Part shown: positions 34,247 to 43,588 of the stretch, piece by piece
Layout of the letters: every line of letters begins with the position of its first letter
Numbering within the stretch: the first letter of the stretch is position 1
DNA from: JANQIO01 sp043513815
Lineage (GTDB): Bacteria > Pseudomonadota > Gammaproteobacteria > Pseudomonadales > Halieaceae
NCBI GenBank assembly: GCA_043513815.1
Contig: CP121313.1
Span: forward strand, 1,612,001 to 1,676,000
Direction: 5' to 3'
Length of the DNA: 64,000 nt
Made by a program: the position numbers and the translations under genes
Notes under the pieces: generated by a model
Databases searched by the model: none
The model's input: the letters and a program-made list of their open reading frames with translations, nothing else
Told to the model about the DNA's origin: nothing

Positions 34247-34699
34247 ATGGCCACCATAGACAAAATAAACGGCAAAATATTGCGTGAGTTGCAAGCTGAC
34301 GGCCGCATCACCAATGCCGAACTGGCCGAGCGTGTGGGTCTGTCGCCCTCGGCCTGCCTGCGGCGGGTGCAGGAACTGGAGCGCAGTGGTGTGATCACCG
34401 GTTACCGCGCGGTGCTGGATCCGGTGGCGCTGGGCCTGGGGTTTACCGCCTACATCGCCGTGGGCCTGTCCAATCACACGGCCGAATCGCAGCACGCTTT
34501 CGAGCGCTCCATTGTGAAATCGCCGGAAGTGCGCGAGTGCCACAATATCACCGGCGCTTTCGAGTACCTGCTGCGGGTGGAAACCACTGACCTGGCCGCC
34601 TACAAGACCTTTCATACTGACGTGCTCGGCACGCTGCCCCAGGTCAGCACCATTACCACTCACGTGGTCATGGAGTCCCCCAAGGACGAGCGGGCCTGA
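34247..34699 (+). CDS. Lrp/AsnC-family transcriptional regulator
   Basis: The protein has 150 residues. The N-terminal helix-turn-helix has LADGRITNAELAERVGLSPS-type sequence with CLRRVQELE, and the C-terminal RAM domain has CHNITGAFEYLLRVE. I chose ATG 34247, the family start, although upstream in-frame codons exist. The 72-bp gap to the divergent LysE gene would hold its binding site. Confidence 0.9.
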   Translation: MATIDKINGKILRELQADGRITNAELAERVGLSPSACLRRVQELERSGVITGYRAVLDPVALGLGFTAYIAVGLSNHTAESQHAFERSIVKSPEVRECHNITGAFEYLLRVETTDLAAYKTFHTDVLGTLPQVSTITTHVVMESPKDERA

Positions 34700-34709
34700 C
34701 GAAAATGGC

Positions 34710-35009
34710 TCAGGCTGGCTCGCCGAAGCGGTACTCCCGGCGAATCTCCACCACCTGCACCGTGTAGCCCCGGTACCAGCCGTCGCGCCCCAGCTGCTGG
34801 CCTTCACTGTGCTCCGGGTCATTTTTCCAGCGGCGGATCGAATCCTCGTCATCCCAGTAGGAAATGGCAATTTCGGTATCGCCCTCGGTGACAGCGATAA
34901 AGTCCCGGCAGCCGTAGCGCTCAAACGCCAACTCGCGCATCTTGTCGGCCATCTCAGCGTAGGCCTCGTCCTGGTCGCCCACCCGGGCGCGAAATATCAC
35001 CGCGTACAT
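34710..35009 (-). CDS. Antibiotic biosynthesis monooxygenase (ABM) domain protein
   Basis: The 99-residue protein has the dimeric alpha/beta barrel pattern MYAVIFRARVGDQDEAYAEM, then ISYWDDEDSIRRWKNDPEHS. Members of this family often act as small oxygenases or stress proteins; the substrate is unknown. It lies just beyond, and convergent with, the Lrp gene. Confidence 0.8.
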   Translation of the reverse strand: MYAVIFRARVGDQDEAYAEMADKMRELAFERYGCRDFIAVTEGDTEIAISYWDDEDSIRRWKNDPEHSEGQQLGRDGWYRGYTVQVVEIRREYRFGEPA

Positions 35010-35028
35010 TCCTGTTCCCTCAACCGAG

Positions 35029-35799
35029 TTACATCAGGCCCGTCACCAGGCCAAGCCCCACCGCCAGCAGCAGGACAGACACGATGTAGCGTACGGTTTG
35101 CAGAGTGATCTTTGCCAGCCATTTTCGGCCCAGGTAGGCGCCCAGGAAGGCAGAAGCGCTGGCCGCCGCCACCAGTGCCCAGTCGATGCCGGACTGGGTA
35201 CCCAGGTGCAGGCCATAAAGGCCCAGGCGGGCGCAGTCCACCAGCACCGCTATCACCACGCCGGTGGCCACAAAGCTTTCCTTGGTCAGTCCGGCTTTGA
35301 TGAGGAACATACTGCGAAACGCCCCCTGGTGGCCCGAAAGGCCGCCAAAGAAGCCGCTCAGCAGGCCGCCGAAGGGCAGGTACTTCGGGTCGATGGCCAG
35401 CGCAGCGAAGCGCGGCCACAGTTCCAGGGCCACAAAGCCGATGATCAGCCCGCCCACCACCAGCTTGATGGGCCAGATGGTCAGGTGCTGTCCGAACGCC
35501 TGGTATTCGAGCAATGGGGCGGCATCACTCAGGCTGTTGAGGAGTATTGCTCCCATAAAGGCCGCCAGCACCGCCGGCAGGCCGAAGCGCAGCAGTACCG
35601 CCGGGTTGGCCTCGCGCCCCACCAGGCCCAGCTTGAACAGGTTATTGGCCAGGTGCACCACGGCGGTGATGGCCACCGCCACCTCCAGCGGGAAGAACAG
35701 CGCTACCACCGGCATCAGCAGCGTGCCCAGCCCAAAGCCCGAGAACAGGGTCAGGCCGGAGGCCAGACAGGCCACGGTGCAGACCAGCAGATACTCCAT
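35029..35799 (-). CDS. TauE/SafE-family sulfite/sulfonate exporter-like protein
   Basis: The protein has 256 residues and about eight hydrophobic segments. Family glycines and acidic patches are visible in GLTLFSGFGLGTLLMPVV near the start and GGLLSGFFGGLSGHQGAF in the middle. The substrate is unknown. I chose ATG 35799 over GTG 35805. It is followed closely by the ABM gene and preceded by the calcium exchanger. Confidence 0.85.
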   Translation of the reverse strand: MEYLLVCTVACLASGLTLFSGFGLGTLLMPVVALFFPLEVAVAITAVVHLANNLFKLGLVGREANPAVLLRFGLPAVLAAFMGAILLNSLSDAAPLLEYQAFGQHLTIWPIKLVVGGLIIGFVALELWPRFAALAIDPKYLPFGGLLSGFFGGLSGHQGAFRSMFLIKAGLTKESFVATGVVIAVLVDCARLGLYGLHLGTQSGIDWALVAAASASAFLGAYLGRKWLAKITLQTVRYIVSVLLLAVGLGLVTGLM

Positions 35800-35809
35800 C
35801 AGCACTCAC

Positions 35810-36775
35810 TCAGAAGGCGTTGTAGCGCCAGTAGATGTAGAGCCCATAGCTGATCAGCAGGAACCAGCCTTCCACCCGGCTCAGGCGCTGGCGGGCAGAG
35901 AACGCGAAAATACCCATGACAACTGTGAACAGCAGGCAGGTCCAGATGTCGATCAGCGCGCCGGGTCCGATGGGCAGCGGCATGATCATGGCGCTGATGG
36001 GCAGAATGAACAGCGTGTTGACCAGGTTGGAGCCGATCACGTTGCCGATGGCCAGGTCGGATTCGCCCCGCAGTGCCGCGGTAATGGAAGTCACCAGCTC
36101 GGGCAGGCTGGTGCCGATGGCCACTACGCTGAGGCCGATCAGCGTCTTGGAGAGCCCGAAACCGAGCGCGATCTTCTCCGCATTGACCACCGTCAGGTCA
36201 CCACCCAGCCACAGGCCGGGAATGCCGATCACCACGAACAGGTAGTGCCGCGTCTGCACCGTGGTGCTAACGCGGCCGGTGGCTTGTTCCAGCAGCGGAT
36301 CTTCGCTGCGCCCGGTAAGAATGTCGGAGAGGTTGATATAGATGAACATCAGGAACAGCAGCAGCAGAACGATCGCATCGCCGCGGTCAAGCTGGGGCGG
36401 TACGCTGCGCAGCACGCCGTCCAGGGACACCACCAGCGCGATGGCTGTGATCAACAGCAGCAGGGGAATCTCGCGGCGCATGATCTGGCCTTCCACGCGG
36501 CAGGCGCGAATGGCGATTGCCGCTCCCAGCACCAGCCCGAGGTTGGCAATATTGGAGCCGAAGATGTTGCCCAGCGACAGCTCCGGCGAGCCGCTGCTGG
36601 TGGCAGATATGTTGACCGCCAGTTCCGGCAGGCTGGTACCGAATGCCACCAGCGTGAGGCCGATAACCGCAGGCGGCACCCGCAGTCGCAGCGCCATATT
36701 GGACGCGCCGTCTACCAGTAAACCGCCGGATACCACCAGAATGGTCAGTCCTGCGAACAGCAGCAGCCAGGTCAT
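35810..36775 (-). CDS. Calcium/sodium antiporter (CaCA family, YrbG-like)
   Basis: The protein has 321 residues in two inverted halves, each with an alpha-repeat: GTSLPELAVNISATSSG with GNIFGSNIANLGLVLG, and GTSLPELVTSITAALRG with GNVIGSNLVNTLFIL. These are the cation-binding repeats of K+-independent Ca2+/Na+ exchangers. About ten transmembrane helices are expected. It acts in the inner membrane. Confidence 0.93.
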   Translation of the reverse strand: MTWLLLFAGLTILVVSGGLLVDGASNMALRLRVPPAVIGLTLVAFGTSLPELAVNISATSSGSPELSLGNIFGSNIANLGLVLGAAIAIRACRVEGQIMRREIPLLLLITAIALVVSLDGVLRSVPPQLDRGDAIVLLLLFLMFIYINLSDILTGRSEDPLLEQATGRVSTTVQTRHYLFVVIGIPGLWLGGDLTVVNAEKIALGFGLSKTLIGLSVVAIGTSLPELVTSITAALRGESDLAIGNVIGSNLVNTLFILPISAMIMPLPIGPGALIDIWTCLLFTVVMGIFAFSARQRLSRVEGWFLLISYGLYIYWRYNAF

Positions 36776-36921
36776 GCCCGGATCCTTGTCTCGCTATGCA
36801 CAACCGGCATTGTAGAACAGGTGCTGCGAGAGGGCGCCAACTTCTGGCGAAGGCCCTTGAAAACCGGCCGGGCGACCCCATATGCCGGAGATATTGACAG
36901 TTCCGCCACAGGAGACACGGC

Positions 36922-38832
36922 ATGACCGCAGACGCCCACAAGGAAACCCTCGGCTTCCAGACCGAAGCCAAGCAATTGCTACACCTGATGATTCACTCCC
37001 TGTACAGCAACCAGGAGGTGTTCCTGCGGGAGCTGATCAGTAACGCCAGCGACGCCATCGACAAGCTGCGCTTCGAGTCCCTCAACAACGAAGCGCTGCT
37101 GGAAGGCGACGGCGAGTTCGCCATCCAGGTGCTGGTCGACAAGGACGCGAAAACCGTCACCATCAGCGACAACGGTATCGGCATGAACCGCGAGGAAGTG
37201 ATCGAACACCTCGGGACCATCGCCAAGTCCGGCACGGCGGCTTTCCTGGAACAGCTCAGCGGCGACCAGAAGAAAGACTCCCAGCTTATCGGCCAGTTTG
37301 GCGTGGGCTTTTATTCCAGCTTTATCGTCGCCGAGCGCGTCGAAGTGCTGAGCCGCAAGGCCGGCGACCCCGCCAGCGCCGGCGTGCACTGGGAGTCCAG
37401 CGGCGAAGCCGAGTTCTCCGTTGAGGATGTTGAAAAAGCCGATCGCGGCACCACCATCATCCTGCATCTGAAAGCTGACTGCGCTGAGTTTGCTGACGAC
37501 TTCCGGGTACGCAGCGTCATCAAGAAGTACTCCGACCATATCTCCGTGCCGGTGATGATGGAGAAGCCGGTGGCACCGGCCAGCGAAGAGGGCGAGGAAG
37601 AGCAGGCAGAAGACACCGCTGCGGAATTCGAAGCCATCAACGAGGCTACTGCCTTGTGGACTCGCTCGCGCAGCGAGGTCAGTGATGAGGAGTACAAGGA
37701 GTTCTACAAGCACGTCTCCCATGACTTCGAAGACCCCATGACCTGGTCGCACAACCGTGTCGAAGGCAAGCTGGAGTACACCAGCCTGCTGTACATCCCG
37801 GCCCGGGCCCCCTTCGATCTCTACAATCGCGAAATGGCGCGCGGTTTGAAGCTGTACGTGCAGCGCACCTTCATCATGGATGACGCCGAACAGTTCCTGC
37901 CCATGTACCTGCGTTTCGTGAAAGGTGTGGTGGACTCCAATGACCTGTCGCTGAACGTCTCCCGCGAGATTCTCCAGCAGGACCCCCAGGTCGACGCCAT
38001 GCGCTCGGCGCTGACCAAGCGCGTGCTGGACATGCTGGAGAAAATGGCCAAGAAAGAGCCCGAGCAGTACCAGACTTTCTGGGACCAGTTCGGTGAAGTA
38101 TTGAAGGAAGGCCCCGCTGAAGACTTCAACAACCGCGAGAAGATCGCCGGGCTGATGCGTTTTGCCACCACCCACACTGACAGCGAGGCCCAGGACCAGG
38201 GCCTTGCCGACTACGTGGCGCGCATGCAGGAAGGCCAGGACAAGATCTACTACGTGGTTGCCGAGAACTTCAAGACGGCGAAGTCCAGCCCGCACCTGGA
38301 GGTGTTCCGCAAGAAGGGCATCGAAGTGCTGCTGCTGTCCGACCGCATCGACGACTGGTTCATGAACCAGATGCAGGAATTCGACGGCAAGTCCTTCCAG
38401 GACGTGGCACGCGGTGAGCTGGACCTGGGTGAAGAAGACAAAGAAGCCCAGGAGAAACTCAAGCAGGAAAGCGAAGCCCTGGTAGAGCGCCTGCAGGCGG
38501 CACTGGCCGAACAGGTGCAGGAAGTCCGCGCCACGTCACGTTTGACGGATTCACCGGCCTGCCTGGTGGTGGGTGACTACGACATGGGTGCGCAGATGCG
38601 TCGCATGCTGGAAGCCGCTGGCCAGGAAGTGCCCGCCTCCAAGCCGATTCTCGAAGTGAACCCCCTGCACCCGCTGCTGGAGAAGCTTGACGCCGAGTCT
38701 GACGAAGACCGCTTCGCCGACCTCGCCAGCGTCATCTTCGACCAGGCCAGCCTGGCCGAGGGCGGCACCCTGGAAGATCCCGCCGCCTACGTCTCCCGGC
38801 TCAACAAGCTGCTGCTGGAACTGGCGGGCTGA
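36922..38832 (+). CDS. htpG: Molecular chaperone HtpG (Hsp90)
   Basis: The protein has 636 residues, full length. The N-terminal GHKL ATPase domain has NASDAIDKLRFES, DNGIGM and GQFGVGFYSSF. The middle domain contains YVQRTFIMDDAEQFLPMYLR and the C-terminal dimer domain ends LNKLLLEL. It is a single-gene unit, closed by a long hairpin. Confidence 0.97.
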   Translation: MTADAHKETLGFQTEAKQLLHLMIHSLYSNQEVFLRELISNASDAIDKLRFESLNNEALLEGDGEFAIQVLVDKDAKTVTISDNGIGMNREEVIEHLGTIAKSGTAAFLEQLSGDQKKDSQLIGQFGVGFYSSFIVAERVEVLSRKAGDPASAGVHWESSGEAEFSVEDVEKADRGTTIILHLKADCAEFADDFRVRSVIKKYSDHISVPVMMEKPVAPASEEGEEEQAEDTAAEFEAINEATALWTRSRSEVSDEEYKEFYKHVSHDFEDPMTWSHNRVEGKLEYTSLLYIPARAPFDLYNREMARGLKLYVQRTFIMDDAEQFLPMYLRFVKGVVDSNDLSLNVSREILQQDPQVDAMRSALTKRVLDMLEKMAKKEPEQYQTFWDQFGEVLKEGPAEDFNNREKIAGLMRFATTHTDSEAQDQGLADYVARMQEGQDKIYYVVAENFKTAKSSPHLEVFRKKGIEVLLLSDRIDDWFMNQMQEFDGKSFQDVARGELDLGEEDKEAQEKLKQESEALVERLQAALAEQVQEVRATSRLTDSPACLVVGDYDMGAQMRRMLEAAGQEVPASKPILEVNPLHPLLEKLDAESDEDRFADLASVIFDQASLAEGGTLEDPAAYVSRLNKLLLELAG

Positions 38833-38843
38833 TAGCCCCTGCT

Positions 38844-38876
38844 GCATCCCGGCGCGGGATTATCGCGCCGGGATGC
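38844..38876 (+). terminator. Strong stem-loop after htpG (no T-run)
   Basis: A perfect 13-bp stem, GCATCCCGGCGCG with CGCGCCGGGATGC, encloses a seven-base loop. No T-run follows, so it may stabilise the mRNA end or act as a weak terminator. Confidence 0.6.
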
Positions 38877-38903
38877 TGCTACACTGACATGCTCTTGAGG
38901 TAG

Positions 38904-39941
38904 ATGGGGCAGTTTATGCCGGCAACACATTGCGTTGCGGTACTCGGCGGCGGCAGTTTTGGCACGGTCATTGGCAATATCATTGCCGCCAACGGGCATA
39001 CCACCACACTGTGGATGCGCAGTGACGAACGCGCCGAGATTCTCAACGAAAACCAGGAAAACCCCACCTACCTGCCCGGCTACAAGCTCGAGCCCGAACT
39101 CAAGGCTACCACCGACCTGGCCGCCGCTGTCTCCGGTGTGGACATCGTATTCATGGCGGTACCCAGCAAGTCCAGCCGCAGTGTCGCCCGGGATCTCGCC
39201 GGCTGCATCAATCCCGCCACGCTGGTAATCAGCACCACCAAGGGCATTGAAGCCGACGGTTTCAAGCTGATGAGCCAGGTGCTGGCAGAGGAGTTGCCCG
39301 ATAACCCCATCGGCGTGCTCAGTGGCCCCAATCTGGCCCGGGAGATCGCCGCCGGACACATCACCGGCTCGGTGATCGCCAGCAGCCATTCTTCCCTGTG
39401 TGACACGATCCAGGATCTCCTGCAGAGTCGGACGTTCCGGGTCTATTCCAGCAGCGATATGTACGGGGTCGAACTGGGCGGAGCGCTTAAGAACGTCTAC
39501 GCGATCATGGCGGGCATGGGCGAGGCCCTGGGCGTGGGTGAAAATACCATCGGCATGCTGTTGACCCGCAGCCTGGCGGAAATGTCACGCTTTGCCGTCA
39601 GCCTGGGCGCCGACCCGCTGACCTTTCTCGGGCTGGCCGGTGTCGGTGACCTCATTGTCACCTGCTCCTCGCCGCTCAGTCGCAACTACCGGGTCGGTTA
39701 CGCCCTGGGTGAGGGCAAGGCCCTGGACGACATTCTTGCCGACCTGGGCCAGGTCGCGGAAGGCGTAAACACCCTCAAGCTCCTCAAGGACGAGGCGGAT
39801 CGTCGCGACATATACATGCCGCTGGTCAGCGGCCTGTACGCGATTCTCTACGAACGTCGCAGCATCGACGAGGTGATCGGCGAGATGATGCTGGCCGATC
39901 AGCCCCAGGACGTGGAGTTTTCGCTGGGGGCCGGACACTGA
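38904..39941 (+). CDS. gpsA: Glycerol-3-phosphate dehydrogenase [NAD(P)+]
   Basis: It makes sn-glycerol-3-phosphate for phospholipid synthesis. The protein has 345 residues, with an N-terminal NAD fold (VLGGGSFGTVIGNIIA) and the family motif GVLSGPNLAREIAAG; the catalytic Lys lies in ELGGALKNVYAI. The start is uncertain between ATG 38904 and ATG 38916. Its stop is coupled to the sixA start. Confidence 0.95.
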   Translation: MGQFMPATHCVAVLGGGSFGTVIGNIIAANGHTTTLWMRSDERAEILNENQENPTYLPGYKLEPELKATTDLAAAVSGVDIVFMAVPSKSSRSVARDLAGCINPATLVISTTKGIEADGFKLMSQVLAEELPDNPIGVLSGPNLAREIAAGHITGSVIASSHSSLCDTIQDLLQSRTFRVYSSSDMYGVELGGALKNVYAIMAGMGEALGVGENTIGMLLTRSLAEMSRFAVSLGADPLTFLGLAGVGDLIVTCSSPLSRNYRVGYALGEGKALDDILADLGQVAEGVNTLKLLKDEADRRDIYMPLVSGLYAILYERRSIDEVIGEMMLADQPQDVEFSLGAGH

Positions 39942-40414
39942 TGCGGGTGTATGTGGTGAGACACGGTGATGCGGCGCCACCGCGCGGTGGCGGCGAGCGC
40001 GCGCTGACCGAGCACGGTATACAGAATGCCGACGACGCCGGCCGTCTGCTGGCGGCGGAGGGTTTTGATTTTCTACTCTGCAGCCCCAAGCTGCGCACCC
40101 GCCAGACCCGGGACCGGATATTGCTGGCGGCCGGCGCGGTCGAGAATCGCGAGGAGTTGAGCCTGCTGCCGCCCACCACCCACCAGTCGGTAGCCGACGC
40201 TATTGGTGACTGCGGCGGCGAGTCGGTGGTGCTGGTGAGCCACCTGCCGCTGGTGGCGGAACTGGTAGGCTGGTTTACCACCGGCGACCCGCGTGATTAT
40301 CGCCTGATGGGTTACCCGCCGGCGGGCATCGTCGCGCTGGATATGGATGTGGCCGGACAGGGCATGGCGACCCAGGCCTGGCACGCTTTCCCACCTGAAT
40401 TTATCCAGCAATAA
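39941..40414 (+). CDS. sixA: Phosphohistidine phosphatase
   Basis: The 157-residue histidine phosphatase has the RHG motif in VYVVRHGDAAPP and a second His in LVSHLPLVAEL. It removes phosphate from phosphohistidine proteins; the E. coli homologue acts on ArcB and the nitrogen PTS protein. The ATG overlaps the gpsA stop (TGATG), as in several gammaproteobacteria. Confidence 0.92.
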   Translation: MRVYVVRHGDAAPPRGGGERALTEHGIQNADDAGRLLAAEGFDFLLCSPKLRTRQTRDRILLAAGAVENREELSLLPPTTHQSVADAIGDCGGESVVLVSHLPLVAELVGWFTTGDPRDYRLMGYPPAGIVALDMDVAGQGMATQAWHAFPPEFIQQ

Positions 40415-40417
40415 CGC

Positions 40418-41278
40418 ATGCGGGAACGTTTCTTCGAGGTCTTTGGCCGCAGGCTGGCTGCCCTGGAGTGGGGTGATGTGCACGCCACACCGATACTGGC
40501 GCTGCACGGCTGGCTGGACAATGCCGCCAGCTTCCAGCCGCTGGTCGAACAGCTCATGGCGCTGGGCGCCCCGCTGCATGTCGTGGCCCTGGACCTGGCC
40601 GGACACGGCCAGAGCGATCACCGTGCCGCCGACGGCGAATACAATGCCTGGAGCGACCTGCCGGATATCGAGGCGGTGGTGGATCAGCTTGGCTGGCAAC
40701 GCTTCTCACTGCTGGGACACTCTCGCGGCGCCATGATCTCGACGCTGTACGCCGCAGCCCGGCCGGAGCGCATCGAGCGGGTGGCCTGGCTGGATGGCAT
40801 CGTGCCGCCACTGGCTGACCCTGCCGAGACCCCGGGTCAGCTGGCAGAATTCCTGTCCGACAAGCAGAACCTGCTGGACCGACCCGGGCGCACCTTCCGG
40901 CGCATCGAGGACGCAGTTGCCGTCCGGGAACGCAAGGGACTGTCTCCCGCAGCGGCGCGGCTGATCGCCGAGCGTAACCTGCGACCCGTGGAGAACGGCT
41001 GGTGCTGGTCTCACGACGCGCGCCTGCAGGGCGCCTCCGCCATGAAACTGACCCGCGCCCATGTCGAGGCGGTGCTGGCCGGGCTTTCGATGCCCGGGCT
41101 GCTACTATTGGCGGAGTCCGGGATGCGCGAACGCTTTGAAACCCCGGAGCTGCCCGGACACATCCGGGTGGGAATCATACCGGGAGGGCACCATTGCCAT
41201 ATGGAAGACGCCGTCGACACGGCGGCCACCGAACTGCAGGCATTTTTCTGCGACCTGAACGGAGCAACACACCCATGA
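40418..41278 (+). CDS. Alpha/beta hydrolase
   Basis: The protein has 286 residues. The alpha/beta-hydrolase motifs are ALHGWLDNAAS with the oxyanion region, LGHSRGAMIS with the nucleophile Ser, and a C-terminal GGHHCHMED with the catalytic His. It resembles the small esterase/lipase type. It begins three bases after sixA and overlaps the next gene, so it is in the gpsA operon. Confidence 0.85.
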   Translation: MRERFFEVFGRRLAALEWGDVHATPILALHGWLDNAASFQPLVEQLMALGAPLHVVALDLAGHGQSDHRAADGEYNAWSDLPDIEAVVDQLGWQRFSLLGHSRGAMISTLYAAARPERIERVAWLDGIVPPLADPAETPGQLAEFLSDKQNLLDRPGRTFRRIEDAVAVRERKGLSPAAARLIAERNLRPVENGWCWSHDARLQGASAMKLTRAHVEAVLAGLSMPGLLLLAESGMRERFETPELPGHIRVGIIPGGHHCHMEDAVDTAATELQAFFCDLNGATHP

Positions 41279-41796
41279 GGTTTCTCTGCCTGCTGGCGGC
41301 CCTGCTGCCGCTAACGCTTGCGGCGCAGCCCCTCGACGTGCGCTGGCGCTATGCCAAGGTGTACGAGGAACGTGGCCCGGAAGTGGTGGACTACCAGTTG
41401 GGCCTGGGCGCCTTCCAGAAGATTCACAGCCGCTGGCGGCTTGCCAAAAGTGATGTCATCCGCGGTGAACTGACCCGGGTGACCTGGCAGATGGCGGAAG
41501 GCTTCACGGCGCAGGAGGGCTTCGACTGGTACGTGGAACAGTTGCCGGACGATGCAGTAAAGCTGTTCGAGTGCGAAGGGCGGGCCTGCGGCGCCAGCGT
41601 GCAATGGGCCAACCGCCAGTTCGAACAGCGCATCCTCTACGGCCACGACGACCGCCAGCGCTACGGCGTCTGGCGCGTGCAGGACGGCGACACCACCTGG
41701 TCACTGGTTCTCTACGCGGTGGACCGCGCCAACCGGCGCCACTTCATCCACCTGGACCGACTCCGCCACATCGTCGACGTTGAGGAGCCGGATTAG
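41275..41796 (+). CDS. Exported DUF4892-like protein
   Basis: The ATG at 41275 overlaps the hydrolase stop (ATGA) and gives a signal peptide (MRFLCLLAALLPLTLAAQP). The 173 residues resemble the N-terminal part of DUF4892 proteins: MAEGFTAQEGFDWYVEQLP and CEGRACGASVQWANRQF. The function is unknown. Nothing else is visible in the following 168-bp gap. Confidence 0.65.
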   Translation: MRFLCLLAALLPLTLAAQPLDVRWRYAKVYEERGPEVVDYQLGLGAFQKIHSRWRLAKSDVIRGELTRVTWQMAEGFTAQEGFDWYVEQLPDDAVKLFECEGRACGASVQWANRQFEQRILYGHDDRQRYGVWRVQDGDTTWSLVLYAVDRANRRHFIHLDRLRHIVDVEEPD

Positions 41797-41964
41797 CCAA
41801 GGTCCTGGCTCAAACCGGCGGGTCGCGCTTCGTAGGTCGGGCGCGTAATTCGGAGAACGATCACGCGACAGATTCACAATCAGCAGCAGGGGATAGACCA
41901 CGTGCGGGGTCTGTCTCCGGCATGCGGCTCAGCTAGCCACATTCAGGGCTGGCGAGGGAGCCGG

Positions 41965-42516
41965 CTAGCGGTGCTGCAGGTTGACGAGGGAAAGGAACTC
42001 GGTGCGGGTGGAGGGATTGTCGCGGAAGCTGCCCAGCATGGCCGAGGTTTTCATGACCGAGTTCTGCTTCTGCACGCCGCGCATCATCATGCACATGTGC
42101 TTGGCTTCGATAATGACACCCACGCCTTCCGCTTGCGTGACTTCCATGATGGTTTCGGCGATCTGGGTGGTGAGCTGCTCCTGAATCTGCAGGCGCCGGG
42201 CGAAGAGATCGACGATGCGGGCTACCTTCGACAGCCCCAGCACCTTGCCCGTGGGCACATAGGCGGCATGGCACTTGCCGATGAAGGGCAGCACGTGGTG
42301 TTCACAGAGCGAGTAAAGCTCAATGTCCTGAACGATGACCATCTCACTGGAATCCGAGGGGAACAGGGCGTTGTTGACAACTTCGTCCACGTCCTGGGCA
42401 TAGCCCTGGGTCAGGAACTGGAAAGCCTTGGCGGCACGGCTGGGCGTGTCGACCAGACCGGGGCGCGACAGGTCCTCGCCACAGCCTTCGATAATAGTCT
42501 TGAATGCGTCTTCCAT
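41965..42516 (-). CDS. folE: GTP cyclohydrolase I (first copy)
   Basis: It opens the guanine ring of GTP to make dihydroneopterin triphosphate for folate. The protein has 183 residues. Zinc ligands are in SLCEHHVLPF and in MCMMMRGVQ; the catalytic LSKVARIVDLFARRLQIQEQL and the C-terminal NPSTRTEF are intact. I chose ATG 42516, the family start; upstream in-frame codons lie in the promoter shared with prmB. A second, different FolE is at 55.2 kb. Confidence 0.95.
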   Translation of the reverse strand: MEDAFKTIIEGCGEDLSRPGLVDTPSRAAKAFQFLTQGYAQDVDEVVNNALFPSDSSEMVIVQDIELYSLCEHHVLPFIGKCHAAYVPTGKVLGLSKVARIVDLFARRLQIQEQLTTQIAETIMEVTQAEGVGVIIEAKHMCMMMRGVQKQNSVMKTSAMLGSFRDNPSTRTEFLSLVNLQHR

Positions 42517-42598
42517 GCCCGGGTCTCGTCCCGCCACTGAGCAGGGGATACTAGCAACCGGCTGTCGGCCTAGCAATTGCGGGGTTACACTGGGCGTC

Positions 42599-43522
42599 AT
42601 GGAGCTTGAGCAACAGATCAAGGCCGAGCTGGACACCGTGGGCGACGGGCTGCGCTGGGCGGAAGCCTGCTTTAACGAGGCAGAGCTGTATTTCGGTCAC
42701 GGCACCGACAATGCCTGGGACGAGGCCCTGCACCTGGTGCTGGGCAGCCTGCAGCTACCGATGGAGAGCGATCCGTCGGTGCTGGATTGCCGCATGTCCG
42801 ATAGCGAGAAAGAGCTGCTTATCCGCAACGTGCGGCGCCGGGTAGACGAGCGGGTGCCGGTACCTTACCTCACCGGTCGCACCTGGTTTGCCGGTCTTGA
42901 ATTCAAGATTGATGGCCGCGCATTGATTCCCCGCTCGCCGATTGCCGAACTGATAGAGCGGGACTTCGCGCCCTGGTATGCAGGCCCGCCGATCCGGCGG
43001 GTGCTGGACCTGTGTTGCGGCAGTGGCTGCATCGGGCTGGCGGTGGCGGCATGGAACCCGGAGGCGCAGGTAGACCTGGCGGATATCGACGAGGCGGCCC
43101 TGGCGCTGGCGCGGGAAAACCGCGATCTGCTGGAACTCGGCAGCCGGGTAGAGATTATGCAGTCGGACCTGTTCGAGGCGTTGCGCGGCCGCCAGTACGA
43201 CCTGATCGTCACCAACCCGCCCTATGTGGACCAGAGCGACCTGGCCAGCATGCCCCCGGAGTATCGCCACGAGCCGGCCCTGGCCCTGGGCTCCGGTGAG
43301 GATGGTCTGGACATCACCCGCCGCATTCTCGAGACCGCGGTGCACTTTCTTGCTCCCGACGGCCTGCTGATCGGTGAGGTGGGCAATAGCTGGGTGGCGC
43401 TGCAGGACGCGTTTCCCACCACGCCGTTCACCTGGATTGAGCTGGAGCGCGGCGGCCACGGCGTGTTTGTGCTGTCTGGCCGGGAACTGGCCGAAAATCC
43501 GCCGCGCCGATCTTCAGTGTGA
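42599..43522 (+). CDS. prmB: 50S ribosomal protein L3 N5-glutamine methyltransferase
   Basis: This SAM-dependent enzyme methylates the glutamine of ribosomal protein L3. The protein has 307 residues, with an N-terminal helical domain, the SAM motif LDLCCGSGCIGLA and the catalytic NPPY in VTNPPYVDQ. The ATG at 42599 is 82 bases from the divergent folE start. It lies just ahead of aroC, a common gammaproteobacterial order. Confidence 0.94.
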   Translation: MELEQQIKAELDTVGDGLRWAEACFNEAELYFGHGTDNAWDEALHLVLGSLQLPMESDPSVLDCRMSDSEKELLIRNVRRRVDERVPVPYLTGRTWFAGLEFKIDGRALIPRSPIAELIERDFAPWYAGPPIRRVLDLCCGSGCIGLAVAAWNPEAQVDLADIDEAALALARENRDLLELGSRVEIMQSDLFEALRGRQYDLIVTNPPYVDQSDLASMPPEYRHEPALALGSGEDGLDITRRILETAVHFLAPDGLLIGEVGNSWVALQDAFPTTPFTWIELERGGHGVFVLSGRELAENPPRRSSV

Positions 43523-43555
43523 GAACGGCTGGCCCAAACCGGTAGAGAAAGCCGC

Positions 43556-43561
43556 TATAAT
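43556..43561 (+). promoter_or_regulatory. Candidate -10 box of aroC
   Basis: A perfect TATAAT lies 28 bases before the aroC ATG. No good -35 box is present at the proper spacing, so support is partial. Confidence 0.35.
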
Positions 43562-43588
43562 CGCGCTTTTTTAAAGCCCGGGACCCCC